Shown piece by piece: positions 1-12,699 of a DNA stretch of 64,000 bases (position 1 is its first letter; each line of letters opens with the position of its first letter). The DNA is from Schistocerca nitens (Eukaryota; Arthropoda; Insecta; Orthoptera; Acrididae): assembly GCF_023898315.1 (NCBI RefSeq), contig NC_064622.1, positions 168,660,178-168,724,177 of the forward strand, read 5' to 3'. A program made the translations under genes and the position numbers. Under the pieces are notes generated by a model. The model saw only the letters and a program-made list of their open reading frames with translations, ran no database searches and was not told the DNA's origin.

Positions 1-540
1 CTATATGGTGGCTCTCCGTTGTACACATGACGATATTCATGTTGAACGTTGGTCACAAGTTCGAATTTAGCAAGCCACAGAACAAACTGAACTTTCTTCT
101 GCACGCTACATCTCGTGACCTGATCCGCTGCTGCTACTCGGTTCGTCGTGTTTCGTCGTCACCTGCGCATTCACGCCATTAAACATCATACTTCGATACA
201 GTCCAATGTAGCCCAAGTTTCAGTCTTTTGTTTCGTTTCTGTTAACCACAACAGGCGTTCGTAGCTGCACCATGACTTTACGGACGCAATGTACTGACGC
301 TACAACTTATTCTACAAGGCATGCTGAACAGAGGCAAAGCTACGTTTGTAACATTTGTAGATTTAGAGTAATCTTCGACAATGTTGGCAGGAATACACTG
401 ATATTCTGAGGATAGCTAGCATAAAATACAGGGAGTGAAAAGTTGTTCGCAACTTGCACAGAAATTAGACTGCGTTTGTAAGAGTGAAGAAAACGAAAGA
501 GAAACAGTAATTGAGAAGAGAATGAAACAGGTGTGTAGCC
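1..540. other. Unassigned sequence
   Basis: No open frame, tRNA-like box or terminal repeat was recognised. From about 420 the + strand becomes purine-rich and leads into the decayed LINE that follows, so the boundary is only approximate. Confidence 0.4.
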
Positions 541-1370
541 TATTCCCGAAGTTATTCAGTCTGTAAATTTAGTAAACGGTAAAGGTAATTATGGAGAAAT
601 TTGCAGCAAAGTTCAGAAGAAGAAATAAAAACTTTGGGTCTGTCGACGACACGGTTATTCTCTCAGAGACGAAAATGACTTGAAAAAACAATTGACTGGA
701 GTGGGTAGTGTCTTGAGGAGGGATTAGGAGACGAACATCAACGAAAATAAAGCACAGGGAGTAGAATGTTATCGAATTAAATAAAGCGACACGAGGGAAC
801 TACATTAGGATATGAGACGTTAAAAGTAGTAGATGAGTTGTGCTATTTTGGCAGCAAAATAAGTGATTATGACAGAGGTAGAGGGGATATAATAAGCAAG
901 TTGGCAATTACAAGAAAATAAGTCTGAAAAATAGGAATTTCTTGACATCGGATATAAATTTAAGTGTTAAGAAGTTTTTTCTGAAGGTACTTTGAAAGGA
1001 ATTGAAACGTTGACGGTAAACAATTCCGACAAGAAGAGAATAGATGTTTCAGTAAAGTGGTGCTACAGAAGAATGCTAAAGATTAAATGGGTGCATCTAA
1101 TAAGTAATGAGCAGGTACTGACTCGAATTGGGAAAAAAATTATAGCACGACGTGACTAAAAGAAGTGGCACAACCTGAGACATGAAGGAATCATCAATTT
1201 GGTAATAGACAAGAGTGTGTGGGGTTAATATTGTGGAGGGAGATCAGGGCTAGAATACAGTAAGCAGGTTGGAAGAGATGCAGGTAGTAGCAGTTGTACA
1301 GAGAAGAAGAACCTTGTACGGGAAAGATTAGCGTGGAGGGCTACTTCGAACTGGTCTTCGGACAAGAGCA
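541..1370 (+). pseudogene. 3' fragment of a LINE (non-LTR reverse transcriptase), decayed
   Basis: No intact frame remains, but reading the three + frames in turn gives the C-terminal part of an insect endonuclease/reverse transcriptase. Landmarks are DELCYFGSKISD near 830-870, WCYRRMLKIKW near 1060-1092, LRHEGIINLVID near 1175-1215, GRSGLEYSKQVGRDAG near 1238-1285 and RLAWRATSNWSS near 1327-1362. These match, by remembered pattern, the region after the palm domain of LINE polymerases (FCYLGS...WCYRRMLRI...LRH.GL...RPRLEY). The catalytic domain is absent, and several stops and frameshifts separate the blocks. It is a dead 5'-truncated copy. The exact clade cannot be decided from this stretch. 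Confidence 0.7.
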
Positions 1371-1412
1371 ATAATAAGAACAGAAGACTAGTACTTTCGC
1401 AGTCATGATAAA

Positions 1413-2598
1413 TACGGGGGAATGCAAAAAAATTCCAGGTTTTGCGTAAAAAGAAGAAAGCTGGACTTTTGAAATTATCCGTTTATTAAATATATTCTTC
1501 ACTGAGACTAATACATTTGTCACATCATTGTTGCAATTTTTCTAGTCCGTGCAACTGAAAGCCACGTGGTCGGTCGCGAAACGAGTTCTCTGCAGCCCCA
1601 TTGACATCTTCAATGTTCTGAAAACGGTTGCCTTCAGACGTTCGCTCCAGTTCGGAAGGATGGTTGTCTAGTTGGATGCCCAGGTTCGTCAATTTGGAAG
1701 CCACAACGTTGGACGTGTATACAGGTGCGATAACAAGCAACAAAAGAATACCTACGGTCAACTTTCCTCGGTGTTTATTCTTAATTGCTTCCTTCAACTG
1801 GCCCAGCAACATAATGCCGACTTTGCCCCAGAAAACGGACGCCTTCACTTTTTTGGCCGAGTTCTGGGTGCGGAACTTCTCCAGCCGTGGGGACCTGCTG
1901 TGGTACAGTTCTTTTGATTGTCCCCTGGCTTCATGGTCATAAACGTGAAGAACAAATTTTATCCTCAGTCACTAACATCACCGAAAATGTCTCTGGATCT
2001 TTGAAATGGAACAAAATGGCTGCCAATGTCTCAGCGTCTTGCTGCCATTGATCACGATTCAAACATTTCTGCACCCATTTCACTGAAAGCTTGCGCATGT
2101 CTAGGGATTGTGGTGATAATGAAACCAACATGTTCCTGAGAGATATCCAGCATCTCGTCTATTTATCTGGCGGATATTCGTCGCTCCTGAAGAATCAGCT
2201 CATGGACAGCATTGGATGTTGCAGTGTCTGCTGCGGTATTAGGGCGACCACGTCAACAATGAAGTGGCCAGTCTGGAAACGAAATATCCAAGTTCTCATA
2301 GTGTTGTAGGAAGCACACTTCTCTCCTAGTGTTTGTGACATCTCATTGTGGATGTCCTTAATGGAATTTTCCTGAAGATACAAAAACTTCGTGATGGCCA
2401 TATCTGCAATGACGAGAAATATGCTTATGATTCTATCATCTTGGCTATCACCTGCAACACGACAAATTGTACGAATAGTGAAAACCAGATATTTACGCAG
2501 CTACATTTTAAGATTTGGGACTTCAAATGAGCCCTCATTTGTTTTTTTATTTCAACTATAAGGCAATAAAGTCAGGAACTTTTCAGTACCCCCTCGTA
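1413..2598 (-). mobile_element. mariner-like element with both terminal inverted repeats; transposase dead
   Basis: The left end begins TACGGGGGAATGC and the right end reads, on the minus strand, TACGAGGGGGTACTG. The two ends align over about 26 bases, so the element is about 1.19 kb, usual for mariner. The minus strand holds transposase pieces: an N-terminal helix-turn-helix block near 2200-2400 (LQENSIKDIHNEMSQTLG), the linker block MRKLSVKWVQKCLN near 2060-2100 and a DDE-region block near 1530-1930. Frames change between blocks and stops are present, so no transposase can be made. Family assignment rests on the order of these blocks and the end sequences. Confidence 0.75.
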
Positions 2599-3150
2599 AA
2601 ACATAGACATACATTCAAGCATATACAATAAAAATTCTCTTTCATTTTTACTTTTGTCTTTCTCCGCTGGTAGTTTTGGCGTGCAGCCTCATTCTGAAGT
2701 GCTCTCTGCGGTTCAAATCAGCCAAGCTGTAATGCTGGAACTTTGCATCATCACCGCCTATAGTTAGTCCAACTGTGGGCAGTGATGATGTCAAGTTTCA
2801 TCGTTACAGTTACCACAAAGAAAACTTCAGAATGGGGATGTGGAGAAAAAATAAAGGAATGAAGGAAAATACTCGTTTACACCTGATATCATTCGAAACA
2901 GAACATACACTCTGAGGAAAAAAGAAAACAAAAGACGCACCTCGAAGGATTTATGCAAGTTGGACACAAACTGATATTCATACAGCTATCGACGGAGAAA
3001 GAGAAACTGTAATGTTTGGCTGCCGATGGATGAATGAATGTGTGACGCTTCAGAGAAATTTCACCGCCCATCTAGCAAGGATGGTAAACAGGGTCATGTC
3101 GGTATCAAAACATGAAGTCTTTGCGAATTTCATTCCGTGTATTCAGCTGA
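2599..3150. other. Unassigned sequence
   Basis: I see no coding block, tRNA-like box or paired repeat here. Short open frames on both strands do not resemble any family I know. Confidence 0.4.
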
Positions 3151-3159
3151 GGCAGGAGC

Positions 3160-4057
3160 ATGAACAGTGTATACAGATACGCGTACCAACATTTGAAAGA
3201 GGACGTGTAGTTGGGCTCGATCGGAGTAATCGACGAATCGCTCGACATGCCACTGAGCGATGTCACTTTTCGACGATGTTGGTAGGAATGGGTGAACCAA
3301 GGCCGAACATAACGTCAAGAAGGAAGCGATCCATCTAGAGACACGACAGAACTAGAGGACCTAGCAATCGTTAGAGAGGCACTCAGAGCCCCGGATTTAT
3401 CATTATCATCGATCCTATGTGCAACTGATGCTTCACTGTACGCGAATAAGGCCGTATGCAGTAGTGTCGGGCACATTCGGTCTGGCATCTTATTAACTGG
3501 AGCAGAACTGTCATCAGTGATGAGTCTCGCTTCCATCTGAGGCCCAGTGGCCAGGGAAGACGTGTCTAGAGACGCCCTGAACAGAGATGTGATGCCAATT
3601 TGATGTCGCCACCATACGGCTCGAGACCCAGGACTGATGGTCTGGGGTGCCATTTTATAGCAGCAGCCCTTTGGTTGTCATCCACGGCACCCTTACAGCT
3701 CAATGGTACGTCGACAATATTCTACGACCCGTTATGTTACCCTTCAAACCAAGCCATACTAGGCTTACATTTCAGCAAGATATTACCCGTACTCACACGG
3801 CGAGAGTTTCTACTGCTTGTCTTCGTGTTTGCCAAACCATATCTTGGCCAGCAAGGACGCGGGATCTCTGTTGATTGGGATGATTTGGAAAATTGTGGGA
3901 AAGCCCTCGAGCCACCTCGGATTTTGACGATCTCATGGGCCACTTGGACAGAATGTGGCACGATATCCCTCAGAAGGACATTCAACAACTTCGTCAACCA
4001 ATACGAAGCCGAATAACTGCTTGCATAAGGACCAGAGGTGGACCAACGCGTTGTTGA
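3160..4057 (+). pseudogene. Tc1-like transposase pseudogene
   Basis: Transposase blocks lie in order on the + strand but in changing frames. They are the HTH start FERGRVVGLDRS near 3194, the first catalytic block VISDESRFHLRP near 3510-3545, the block HGTLTAQWYVDNILRPV near 3680-3735, the second block FQQDITRTHTARV near 3770-3810 (the usual QQDNARPH Asn is Ile here), and the ending DIPQKDIQQLRQPIRSRI...RGGPTRC near 3963-4050. At least three frameshifts and several stops are present. Terminal repeats were not located, so the ends are approximate. A SINE follows within about 20 bases. Confidence 0.75.
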
Positions 4058-4073
4058 CTTACTCAATTTGTGA

Positions 4074-4217
4074 AGCCGGCTGGTCCTGCCGGAGGTTCGA
4101 GTCCTCTCTCGGGCATGGGTGTGTGTGTTTGTCCTTAGTAGTGTGTAAGCTTAGGGACTGATGACCTTAGCAATTAAGTCCCATAAGATTTCACACAGAT
4201 TTGAACATTTTTTTGTG
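4074..4217 (+). mobile_element. Diverged tRNA-derived SINE
   Basis: A box-B-like run (GGTTCGAGTCC) is followed by CTCGGGCATGG, GTGTGTGT, GGGACTGATGACC and TTAAGTCCC, ending with ATTTGAACATTTTTTT. This is the order of the common SINE in this window, but the body is shorter and more diverged. No clear target duplication was seen. Confidence 0.7.
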
Positions 4218-5260
4218 AAGTCCTTTCTGTTGAACAACTCGTCCAACTTTTCTGAATTTGTACTTATTTGTTTGTCTGTGCATGTACGTCACATGTACCA
4301 ATTTCCTTGCCATTCGGATAAATCCTTCGTGGCAGAGTGTATGTCTGTAAGAATTATTTTACCCGAGCCTACCGTTTTTGTCACACCCAGATTAATAACT
4401 TTTCCTCCTAGTACAGAGAGTTTTTTTTCATTTTTTTAACCATCGTTTCCTAACTCTAATGTTAGACCTGGTTGTTCAGGTAATGACCCGCTGAGGAGAG
4501 GCAGCTTTCGGCCAAATACCAGGAAAGCTAGTAGTAGAAAGGAGGAATATTTGGGAGGGGAGATGGCTTCTAGCTCGGGCATTTGATTTCAGACCAAGGA
4601 AAACCTCCCGAAAGGCTTGGTCAGAACCAAGGGAATGGGAACGATTTTTGGTTTAATTCTGTAACGGTATGTCCCAGGTAACAAATATGCAGCCTGTGTA
4701 TTTGAATGTATATTTTTTGATGTAGGTGACTTCCTCAACACGTAAAGCACTCGTAATGCTAACAATGCATAGCGTGGAGGATACGGTTACAAAAGTTTCT
4801 AGACATCTGAAATGCGATTGTGAGCGGACCATATAAGGGAAACACACAACTAACAGGTCACCAATTTTGCTCATCATTCGCATGATTGTAGCGCATACTT
4901 AATATAAAACTGTTGCTTTTGTACTGTAAGCTTCTCAGGCGGTTTGAGGAATAAAAGTTCAATGTTTGGCGAGCTTGTTGATTAAATACCATTCGAGGGC
5001 GCCATCTGTCGAGCAGCGACGTTGGAGCAACCAGTATATTAAAAGTCTATTACGTTCGAGTGACCTCATTTTCCTTTTTTTTAAATTTTGCATCAAAAAC
5101 ATGTATAACATGTTTCATCGGAGAGGAACAACAACAATAATAATGATGATCACTGTAATGAAAATAAAAACGGCGTATTTCCTTTACTATTTCAATGCGT
5201 TTATAAGAAGGTTGCAAGGATGTGGTATTTGGATCTATAAAATCACAAAACTGAACAAGT
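4218..5260. other. Unassigned sequence
   Basis: AT-rich sequence with short spurious frames. No family match or repeat structure was recognised. The LINE at 5270 may extend somewhat into its right edge. Confidence 0.4.
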
Positions 5261-5269
5261 ATCTCTGGG

Positions 5270-6390
5270 AAGAAAAACAGATGGAATTAAGGTAAACTGC
5301 CACGCTGTTGAAGACGATTTTGCAGTACTTACAGAGAATCTGACAGAGGCAGTTACCAAATTAATTACTCTATAAAAATGGCAAATAGGACTGGTCTCAA
5401 AATTTCCGCTGAAAAAATAAAGTTCATGACAAATACAAAAAATGCTCCAAAATACAGTTAGTAAATTTAAATATCTTGTGGAAACTATACACAAGAATGG
5501 ACTAGAATTATTTGCAATAGATTTAGGAGTTATGGAAAGAGCATGTGGTTTGGAAAAAAAAAACTAAAACGAGAAATGCATATCTAGAAAAATAAAACGA
5601 AAACAATATACTACAGTGGTAAGACGAGAATGTTTGTATGCCCTTGAATCCCTAACGACGAACTGCAACCTGGACAGGATAGAGGCAATTGAGAGACGGA
5701 TTATTGGGAAAATAGTGGATGCAATAAAAACTACTGATGGTTGAAAAATGAAGAGTAACAAGGAGATCTACGAAAATATAGAAAAAATTTCAAAACTAGT
5801 GACAAAGTGAAGTTTCAAAAACGGTTCAAATGGCTCTGAGCACTATGGGACTTAACATCTGAGGTCATCAGTCCCCCTAGAACTTAGAACTACTTAAACC
5901 TAACTAACCGAAGGACAGCACACACATCCATGCCCGAGGCAGGATTCGAACCTGCGACCGTAGCGGTCGCGCGGTTCCAGACTGAAGCGCCTAGAACCGC
6001 TCGGCCACAGTGGCCGGCAAAGAGAAGTTTAATTTCTTTTTTTGTTTATCTCTATTGAATGAATGTGAATACGCTAACGAAGAAAATACGCCTATAATTC
6101 AGGAAAAGTAAATCGACCTTGGCACAGATTACAGAAGGAAGAAAAGAATTAGAAATAAAGAACATCAACGAATCAGAAGTAACGGAAAGAAACACTTTTA
6201 AGAATAAAATACTGAAGTTTGAAAGCTTCAATTACAGAAAAAAATAAGAAATAGAGAACAACATGGACTGTAGAAAGAAAAAGATAACATGGGGAGAAGT
6301 ATTGGAAAAACTCGAAACAACAAAGAATGAAGAGGAACTGAAATGTTACGTGACTTTAGTTGGTCAATATAAAGATTAAATAAAATGGTA
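5270..6390 (+). pseudogene. LINE reverse-transcriptase C-terminal fragment, split by a SINE
   Basis: Blocks typical of a LINE polymerase after the palm domain read on the + strand. These are a decayed active-site neighbourhood near 5300 (AVEDDFAVLTENL, where families normally have Y/F-ADD), KFMTNTKN-like sequence near 5425, KCISRKIKRKQYTTVVRRECLYALESLT near 5575-5660 and RIEAIERRIIGKIV near 5680-5720. They resume after the SINE as NTLTKKI near 6070 and KKKITWGEVLEKLETTKNEEEL near 6280-6345. Stops and frame changes interrupt it. It belongs to a different LINE family from the copies at 55-62 kb, judging by its lysine-rich tail. Confidence 0.7.
5817..6017 (-). mobile_element. tRNA-derived SINE (type A) with target duplication
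   Basis: On the minus strand it starts at the tRNA-like head with box A (TGGCCGAGCGGTTC) and box B (GGTTCGAATCC), continues through GGGACTGATGACC and ends ATTTGAACCGTT. It is flanked by CAAAGTGAAGTTT (5804-5816) and CAAAGAGAAGTTT (6018-6030), a 13-base target duplication with one mismatch. It interrupts the LINE fragment around it; removing it and one copy of the duplication joins the two LINE halves in one frame. Confidence 0.93.
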
Positions 6391-6769
6391 ATACTTATAG
6401 TACATTCGTGGTGCTGTACCATCAAGATATAAGAACGAACGATGAGGTAATGATCATTTATTTACGGATACATTCATGCGCTTATTACAGTGAAAAATAT
6501 AGAAAATGACAACACTCTAAGGGGAGTACTGGTCGTATGGTCTGCCGCTTTAGCTGGCTGCGCTAACAGCAGGTCTCAGCGGCTGCCACTCTAGTACAGT
6601 AATTAAAACGATCGTGAAACTTACAAGGAACCCCTTCAGTGAGAGGTCCCAAAAGGCCAATGATGTTTATGGCATTCGACGCCCCACGTAATGTCTATCA
6701 TGCTATCACAATATTCGCTGGTAATGGCAACAGGCGGCAGGACTGGAGATATCGAATGGTGAGCACAGC
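6391..6769. other. Unassigned sequence
   Basis: No repeat or coding block recognised. It separates a LINE remnant from a pogo-like remnant. Confidence 0.4.
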
Positions 6770-8240
6770 ATGAAGCTAAGGAGTGCACTTGAACTGCTTA
6801 GTCGACGAGCAACTCACAATAGTGCTACACTATTAGCGGTGGTGATACAAAGCAAAGCAATGGCAACGATAAACAAAGCATACATTGCATTATATCTACA
6901 ACAGTTGCCGAAGTTGACATTTAGTCAGAAAGGGACCCAAGAAATTTCGCAGAGTGAGAAAGAAGTGACAGATGAAATATTACCGTTTCTGCAAGATGAG
7001 TCAGTTGAATGTATGGTGTCGTATACGCTCGACTGTGTGAACAATATATGTGACGGATTACAATGATGACGATACCTGCTTGAAAAGTTAAAATGATTTT
7101 GAAACAGGTATCTAGTTCATAATCCTTGTCGGACACGGAGCCTCAAATCCCGTGTCCAGTTAAACGATGTAAAGAACAATCGTTGTCCGAGGAGCGGGTA
7201 CTAAACGTAATTACGTACACGGAATATTATCCACTGCACAGTAAAACGACAGTTACGAACAGATTTCGAATAAGGGAAGCAGTGGATGGTTGCATAACTT
7301 CTAATAGTGCTACAGAATTGGAAGACGTAAGGTAACGAAATTTCAAACAAAGTGTCAACTCGACGTTGCACAGCAAACAGCGGAATTGGCCCTAAAATTT
7401 ATAGATGAGATAAAAAATCTTATCCCATCGTTCAGTAAGGAATGTGTTTTTCATTCCGACCAATCGGGATTTGAAGAGGAAATACATGTTAAAGGAACCC
7501 AGGAAACTATAGGTACAAAAGGAGTTGTATCATAATCGGATAACATCAACGCCATAACGCATTCGTATAAAATTGTGCCGACGGTTATGTGGATGGTAAA
7601 TTGGCTGGAAAGTTTTTTTATTGCTGCGAGAAATTGGAGGTGCTATGTCCCTACGATTCGTTTTCGTGTGCGTGATCTCGTAAGGACAGTAAGGAATATT
7701 TACTCACATGGGCGTAAGACAACCACAATTGAGATGTGAACACTGCTTTCAGCCAATTGCTGGTCAAAATAATTTGCTTTTGCTTGATTCATAGTCTGCG
7801 TATCAAAATCGTACGTCTTTAGAGCTAACTATCCCTTCCGAAAACTGTGTAACATTGCAGTTCATACCACCTGGAATCCTGGATGTTTGTATTTGTCATT
7901 GCCTATAAAACATATTATCGCACTGTCTGCGGCTACACGTTAAAGGATAGCCAGTTTCACGATAAGTTCCCCGACATACTGTTTCGCATTCGGTTGCATG
8001 CCATCACAATCCGTCAGTTCTCATCACCCCGTTACACTAATTTGATTCTATATGCATTCCTTAAGAGTGGATACCTATATGAACGTTCTACACGGCTTGT
8101 ACTCCCAAGGAGTTTGCCTTCGATTTTGATGGTGCGAACCTTTGTGATCATCATGGTGAGCCATTTTTCATTTGATGTTCATGGTGCAAGTCAATGGTTC
8201 GTTCTGGAAATTTTTTGAATGTCGACTATGTCCATTTTGT
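6770..8240 (+). pseudogene. pogo/Tigger-like (DDE_1) transposase pseudogene
   Basis: Recognisable blocks in order on the + strand are KFIDEIKNLIPSF near 7390, VFHSDQSGFEEEIH near 7447 (the first catalytic Asp in the DQSGF motif), ITHSYKIVPTV near 7555, LLLLDS.SAYQNRT near 7780 (second catalytic region), NCVTLQFIPPGI near 7840, QLSSPRY-like QFSSPRYTNLI near 8015 and a late cysteine-rich end with CSWCKS near 8180. The order fits insect pogo/Tigger-type transposases. The 98-residue frame at 6770-7066 is probably its degenerate N-terminus but is not clearly homologous. Frameshifts and stops kill the gene. Confidence 0.65.
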
Positions 8241-9089
8241 GAAGTGTAATACATACATCTCATAGAAGATTGAGCTCTGCGCATCCCGGACACTCATTTT
8301 CTGTCGGCTTCTTGGTGCACATGGTGAGTCACTAGCAGCTAATATTTCTGCTGTCATAATTGTTAACACAATACTTTCAAATGGGCCTTAGTAAACACTG
8401 AACTTGCGACCTCGCACTCAAGGGGTTCCTTGTTGGAACCACGATTTCTCAACAATGCTCGAGAAGCACTTCGTATTGGAACAGCAATCGTTACACCTAT
8501 GCACGTACTACAGTCGTGCCGAGGAGGAGAAAAATCGGTGATCGGTTGCTGTAACCGTATGTTTCCCTCGTAGGAGTGAGGTGAACCATTAACGCAACAC
8601 TCGGAGTGCTTCTCATGTTTTGCATATTGACTGCGCCCTCAAATATTAATAGACCCTATCCTGCCGGCTGCATATTTCAATGCCTCTGAGCAAAGCCTGC
8701 TGCTGAAGGAGGCGGAGCAGCGTGAATATAAATATAGGCATGGACTTAATGAGAACTTGTGCGTGTTGTCGTCATTCATGAGGCATTGACGTTTGCTGCT
8801 ACATTCTGGGCATCTGCTGCATCGTCTACACTGCGCGATTAAAGACCCATGCGGCAAGGGGCTTCATATTTAATGGCTGGCACACCATACTGCTAATTCC
8901 GACACCGCGCATCGGTCTGGCGAGATGGCAGACTACGTACACCGTAAGCCGGTAGGTATCAGCCTCCTGTAAGTATACCCTTACAGGTGTTACAGGGGGT
9001 TAGAAAACTGGATATTTTCTTGAAGTGGTAATTGAAATTGGTCTTTTAGCGTTCGAAATCTCGCTGATGCCCTCTGCATTTCATTCGTT
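8241..9089. other. Unassigned sequence
   Basis: No coding block, tRNA-like box or terminal repeat was recognised. It is somewhat GC-richer near 8640-8960. Confidence 0.4.
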
Positions 9090-10140
9090 TCCTTCCGTTT
9101 CAGTGAGACGAAGGTCATTCGAAACTGATGCCCCTCATTTATTTTCTTGGAAATTACAATAGATACAGAAAGCATAACACCGAAGTTAAACAGATACATA
9201 TCGTCATTTTTTCCACATAATCACCACCGTTTGTTATGCATTCGTTTTCGCCAACGATGAACAAAAGCCTGTAAACAGTGCACTTTGAAACCTAAACCAA
9301 CTGATGATAGCCACTCTCTTAGCGGCCGAATCTGGAAAATGTTGACCAAGTTGTTTATCTTTTATAGGTTCACAGAAATTGAGACCTGAATGTCCTAAAT
9401 CAAGAATGAATGGTTGACCTGATAGGTCACTCGACCTAAATTTTGGCAACGAGTTCCGCTCTCACAAAACCATGGCGAGATCTAAACTTATTGTATTGCA
9501 AGCGCAAGTTCCTATTCTTCTCTGGTCAGACACTGGGAATTTGTGCTTTAAGCCTAGTCAGGGTCGTCTTGTAGCTTTTTAAGTTGACATTTGCTTCAGG
9601 CTTCATGCAATTTCGTGGTTTAGCGTAATGTGGTTTGCCTTGTAGCGCACTGAAATGACAGTTACTTTAGGCTCCAAGACATCCAGAAGAACCATACCCT
9701 CCCTACCCCAGAAGAAATACAGACATCACTTTTTCTTCAGGTGGCTACGTCTCGAAATATTTCCTTGTTGTCGCCTGACGCCACTCATCGACTGTTTTTT
9801 GGGTTCCTACTAGTAGGGTGACATCACTTCTTTTATCTAGTGGTGATGGTGTTCAGGAAAACATCACCTTCAGCCTCGTAATGGTCCAGCAGGTCTTGAC
9901 AAACTTCCATTCGACTTTTTATTTGTATTTTGTCTCGTGTAAGCATTCGCGGTATCCATCTCTCAGACATTTTGCGTAAACTGAGGTTGCGTAACGTGTT
10001 CGAAGGACACTAGTCGACACCCAGGTGTGTACACAATTCCACGGTCGTAATCTGCCGATCATCACGGATGAGTCGAACGAGGCGCTGTTCATTAGGACGA
10101 ACGGAAAGTGCGCAGGGTCGACTGAAACTTAGCTGGGGTA
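9090..10140 (-). pseudogene. mariner-like transposase pseudogene
   Basis: Minus-strand blocks, reading down from 10140, include KPHYAKPRNCMKP and TLTRLKAQIPSVRPEKNRNL (about 9650-9510), a decayed DNARPH region, GQHFPDSAAKRVAIISW (about 9355-9300) and FVHRW-like CLQAFVHRW near 9265. The 3' part carries GHQFRMTFVSLKRKE near 9130. These fit mariner-family transposases by remembered pattern. Multiple frames and stops are involved. The terminal repeats were not identified, so both ends are uncertain by 100 bases or more. Confidence 0.55.
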
Positions 10141-10924
10141 TTCAGCATCAGTGGGGGTAAAGACTAATCCTAGTTAAATAATAATAGTAGTATGCTATCA
10201 ACACATTTATTAAAAAAATCAAGGAAACTGCAAAACAGAATCTATACTGTACAATATTCAATTAAACCTATTGGTCAGATTAAGTTTGGCACAGCACCAT
10301 CTTCTACGCATAAGTCGCATGTTCCGTTTTCGCGTGAGAAACTCTTAAATGGTTGATATTGCGTAGCCTTTTTGTTAATAAAAATCTCCACCATGACTGG
10401 CGCTGACAAGAGAGAGCTCCAAGAACAGTCTAGTGGAACTAAAACATTTATCGTTATGGTCCCTCAAGCCGTGGCGCATATATCACCACAGTCGAGCGGA
10501 GAGCACATCAGCCGTTCGATCTGCGGAAGGCTGCAGTCGTCATGGAGACGAAGTACGATGTGCAGATGTGAAATGAATTACACAAAGAACGCGTGGTTGT
10601 ATCCGCTAACTCCTACATTCGAAGTTACTCAAGCAGAGTTCCCTCACGAGTCAAGACAATCTGCTTGCACACTTGCCAGGAGCAGCCACTTGACTCAAGT
10701 GCGTGGTTGGAAGTGAGCACTTTGGAATGCCTAAACCTCCTTGGAGAAGCACCAATTTCTTCCTTTGCTCACTGAGAAACGAAATGATTCTGCTCCAGGC
10801 GGCACAATGGGCAAAAATGCCGTTTTATTACCCTGTCAACCCGCGGATCCCCATGTGATGCGATTACAGTGACTTTAATAGACTATATACGCTTCAATGA
10901 ACTGGCGGGTTCGTAATTTGGACG
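10141..10924. other. Unassigned sequence
   Basis: A 114-codon open frame at 10372-10716 resembles nothing known and lacks codon regularity. I do not call it a gene. No repeat ends were seen. Confidence 0.4.
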
Positions 10925-11820
10925 CCAGGGTTATGCCCTTTGTCACCAGAAAAATGTGCAAAACGTGAATGCGAAACTAGTACAAGTGTTCGTTCTTAGC
11001 AGAGTACTTCATATAGAAGTACGCTGGCTCTCAAAAGGAAATATGCTAGGAAGATTATTTGAACTTCGAGACGAGGTGATGCAGTTTTTGGAAAATAACA
11101 AACAAACTGAATTGTATGTGGAATTTAGAAAGCCCGGTGTTCATGTTGCATTGGTTTATCTGTCAGATATTTTCGAATCTTTAAACACATTGAATTTGAA
11201 ATTACAAGGTGGAGAGTCAAACATAATTTTTCATCGGGATGCCATCAAAGCGTTTACTGATAAGTTGCAACTATGGAAACGTAAAATTTTAGCCTGCAAT
11301 TATTCCTGCTTTCCCAGATTGTTTGGAATCCTGGAAGGAGCCCGATTTCAAAACGATTTTAAGCATACTGATACTAAGAGTAAAATATCAAACCATTTGC
11401 AGCACCTCACTGATGAATTCGAACGATACTTCCCTAACAGTTGTGATGATAAAATTTATTATAGGTTAGCGACGGATCCATTTCACGTTGACGTGGATGT
11501 GTTGCCAGACAGACTACAAGAGGAAGTCTTAGAAATTAAAAATGATTCTGCAGCGAAGTATGACTTTGAGAAGATGGATAAGCCTTTATTTTGGGTGAAA
11601 TATCTCACGGTGTATCCCAGCACAGCAGAACAAGCACTGAAACTATTTACCATTTTCAAGCACTTATTTCTGCGAAAGAGCATTTTCAGCAGTAGTGGTG
11701 ATAAAAAATAAACTTAGAAGCAAACTCAGTATTGCCAATGATTTACGTTGCGCAGTTTCTACTATTCAGCCAAGAATTCAAAATCTTGTAAAAAATATGC
11801 AAGCTCATCCTTCACATTGA
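10925..11820 (+). pseudogene. hAT-type transposase C-terminal region (ZBED/FAM200-like), frameshifted
   Basis: An open frame at 10956-11711 encodes 251 residues matching the central and C-terminal part of hAT-derived proteins of the ZBED5/FAM200 kind. It has HIEVRWLSKGNMLGRLFELRDEV at the start, DIFESLNTLNLKLQG in the middle and KLQLWKRKI later. A +1 frame change near 11665 hides the hallmark dimerisation motif: the alternative frame reads CERAFSAVVVIKNKLRSKL and ends ...IQPRIQNLVKNMQAHPSH with a stop at 11818-11820. The N-terminal BED finger and the first catalytic part are missing upstream. Such sequence can be a domesticated gene, but the frameshift, the missing N-terminus and a hAT-like end downstream favour a dead transposon. 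Confidence 0.8.
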
Positions 11821-12699
11821 TTTATTTGTTTGTTTCTTGCCATATGTGTGTGGAAATAATATTTTTATAATAAATACGTCACATTATAAGAGAACTTGTT
11901 AGTTCCCTGCTAACTATCCTTACATGTAGGTAATACTGTAACATTATAAAAAACTATTTCGAAGAAACAATATAAAATAAACATAGTGAATCTGATTTAA
12001 ATAAAAATAATGCGTGTGATCCTTATGGATTCTGATGTTACGTGTGGTATGTTATTTCAACTAATAATAGTATTTCTTCTGGATGAAGATACAGCGAAAG
12101 TTTATCCTAGAGATGGCAAGCGAAGAGTAGTCCTAAAATCGTATACGGGTGAAGAAATTGTGTGCAGCAAGGGAATGTAATCAAGGTAAGGAAGTTGTTT
12201 TATTCATATTTTTAAAGTTCTGTGTAGTCTGCACGATTATTGTGTAAAACTAATTTTTAATTTTTTGTCTGGTTCTGGGAACTGGGCCTTTGTCGCCGTT
12301 CGGTAACTGTCGTCGTTGAAATAAATGCCAACTTATGCGCAATGACAATGGGGAGCGCTATAGGCGTACAAATCAGTGATGTTCGTTAACACCGAGACTG
12401 AGTGACTAGTTTTGATAATGAGTGAAAGTAATAAGCTACACTCAACTTAAAATAATAGCCCGCATCCACTAATCTGCAAAGGTCTCAAATATTTTTCCTT
12501 GTTTACCAAGGATTTTCTTTACTTTCGGAGTGGTTTTTAATCACAAGACTAGACTGATGACGTAATAACTGCGACTCGATACATTAACAGCCCACCATGT
12601 TACATGACGTCACCATCACAAATTTTTCAATAGTTTCTTAATAATTAATAAAAATCTCTATATTTTTTTAGGGGGGGAGGGCACGGAAGTTTTCTTTTC
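11821..12699. other. 3' noncoding part of the hAT element (inferred)
   Basis: AT-rich sequence with no coding blocks, lying between the transposase stop and a hAT-like terminus. It is assigned to the element by position only. Confidence 0.45.

Noticed and set aside
5940-6010. tRNA genes at the many tRNA-like heads
   Set aside because: Box A and box B are present, but each is joined to the same ~120-base SINE body with target duplications, and cloverleaf stems are incomplete. They are SINE heads and not tRNA genes.
10372-10775. 114-codon frame as a gene
   Set aside because: No domain, no signal or start context, and overlapping frames of similar length; it is likely random.
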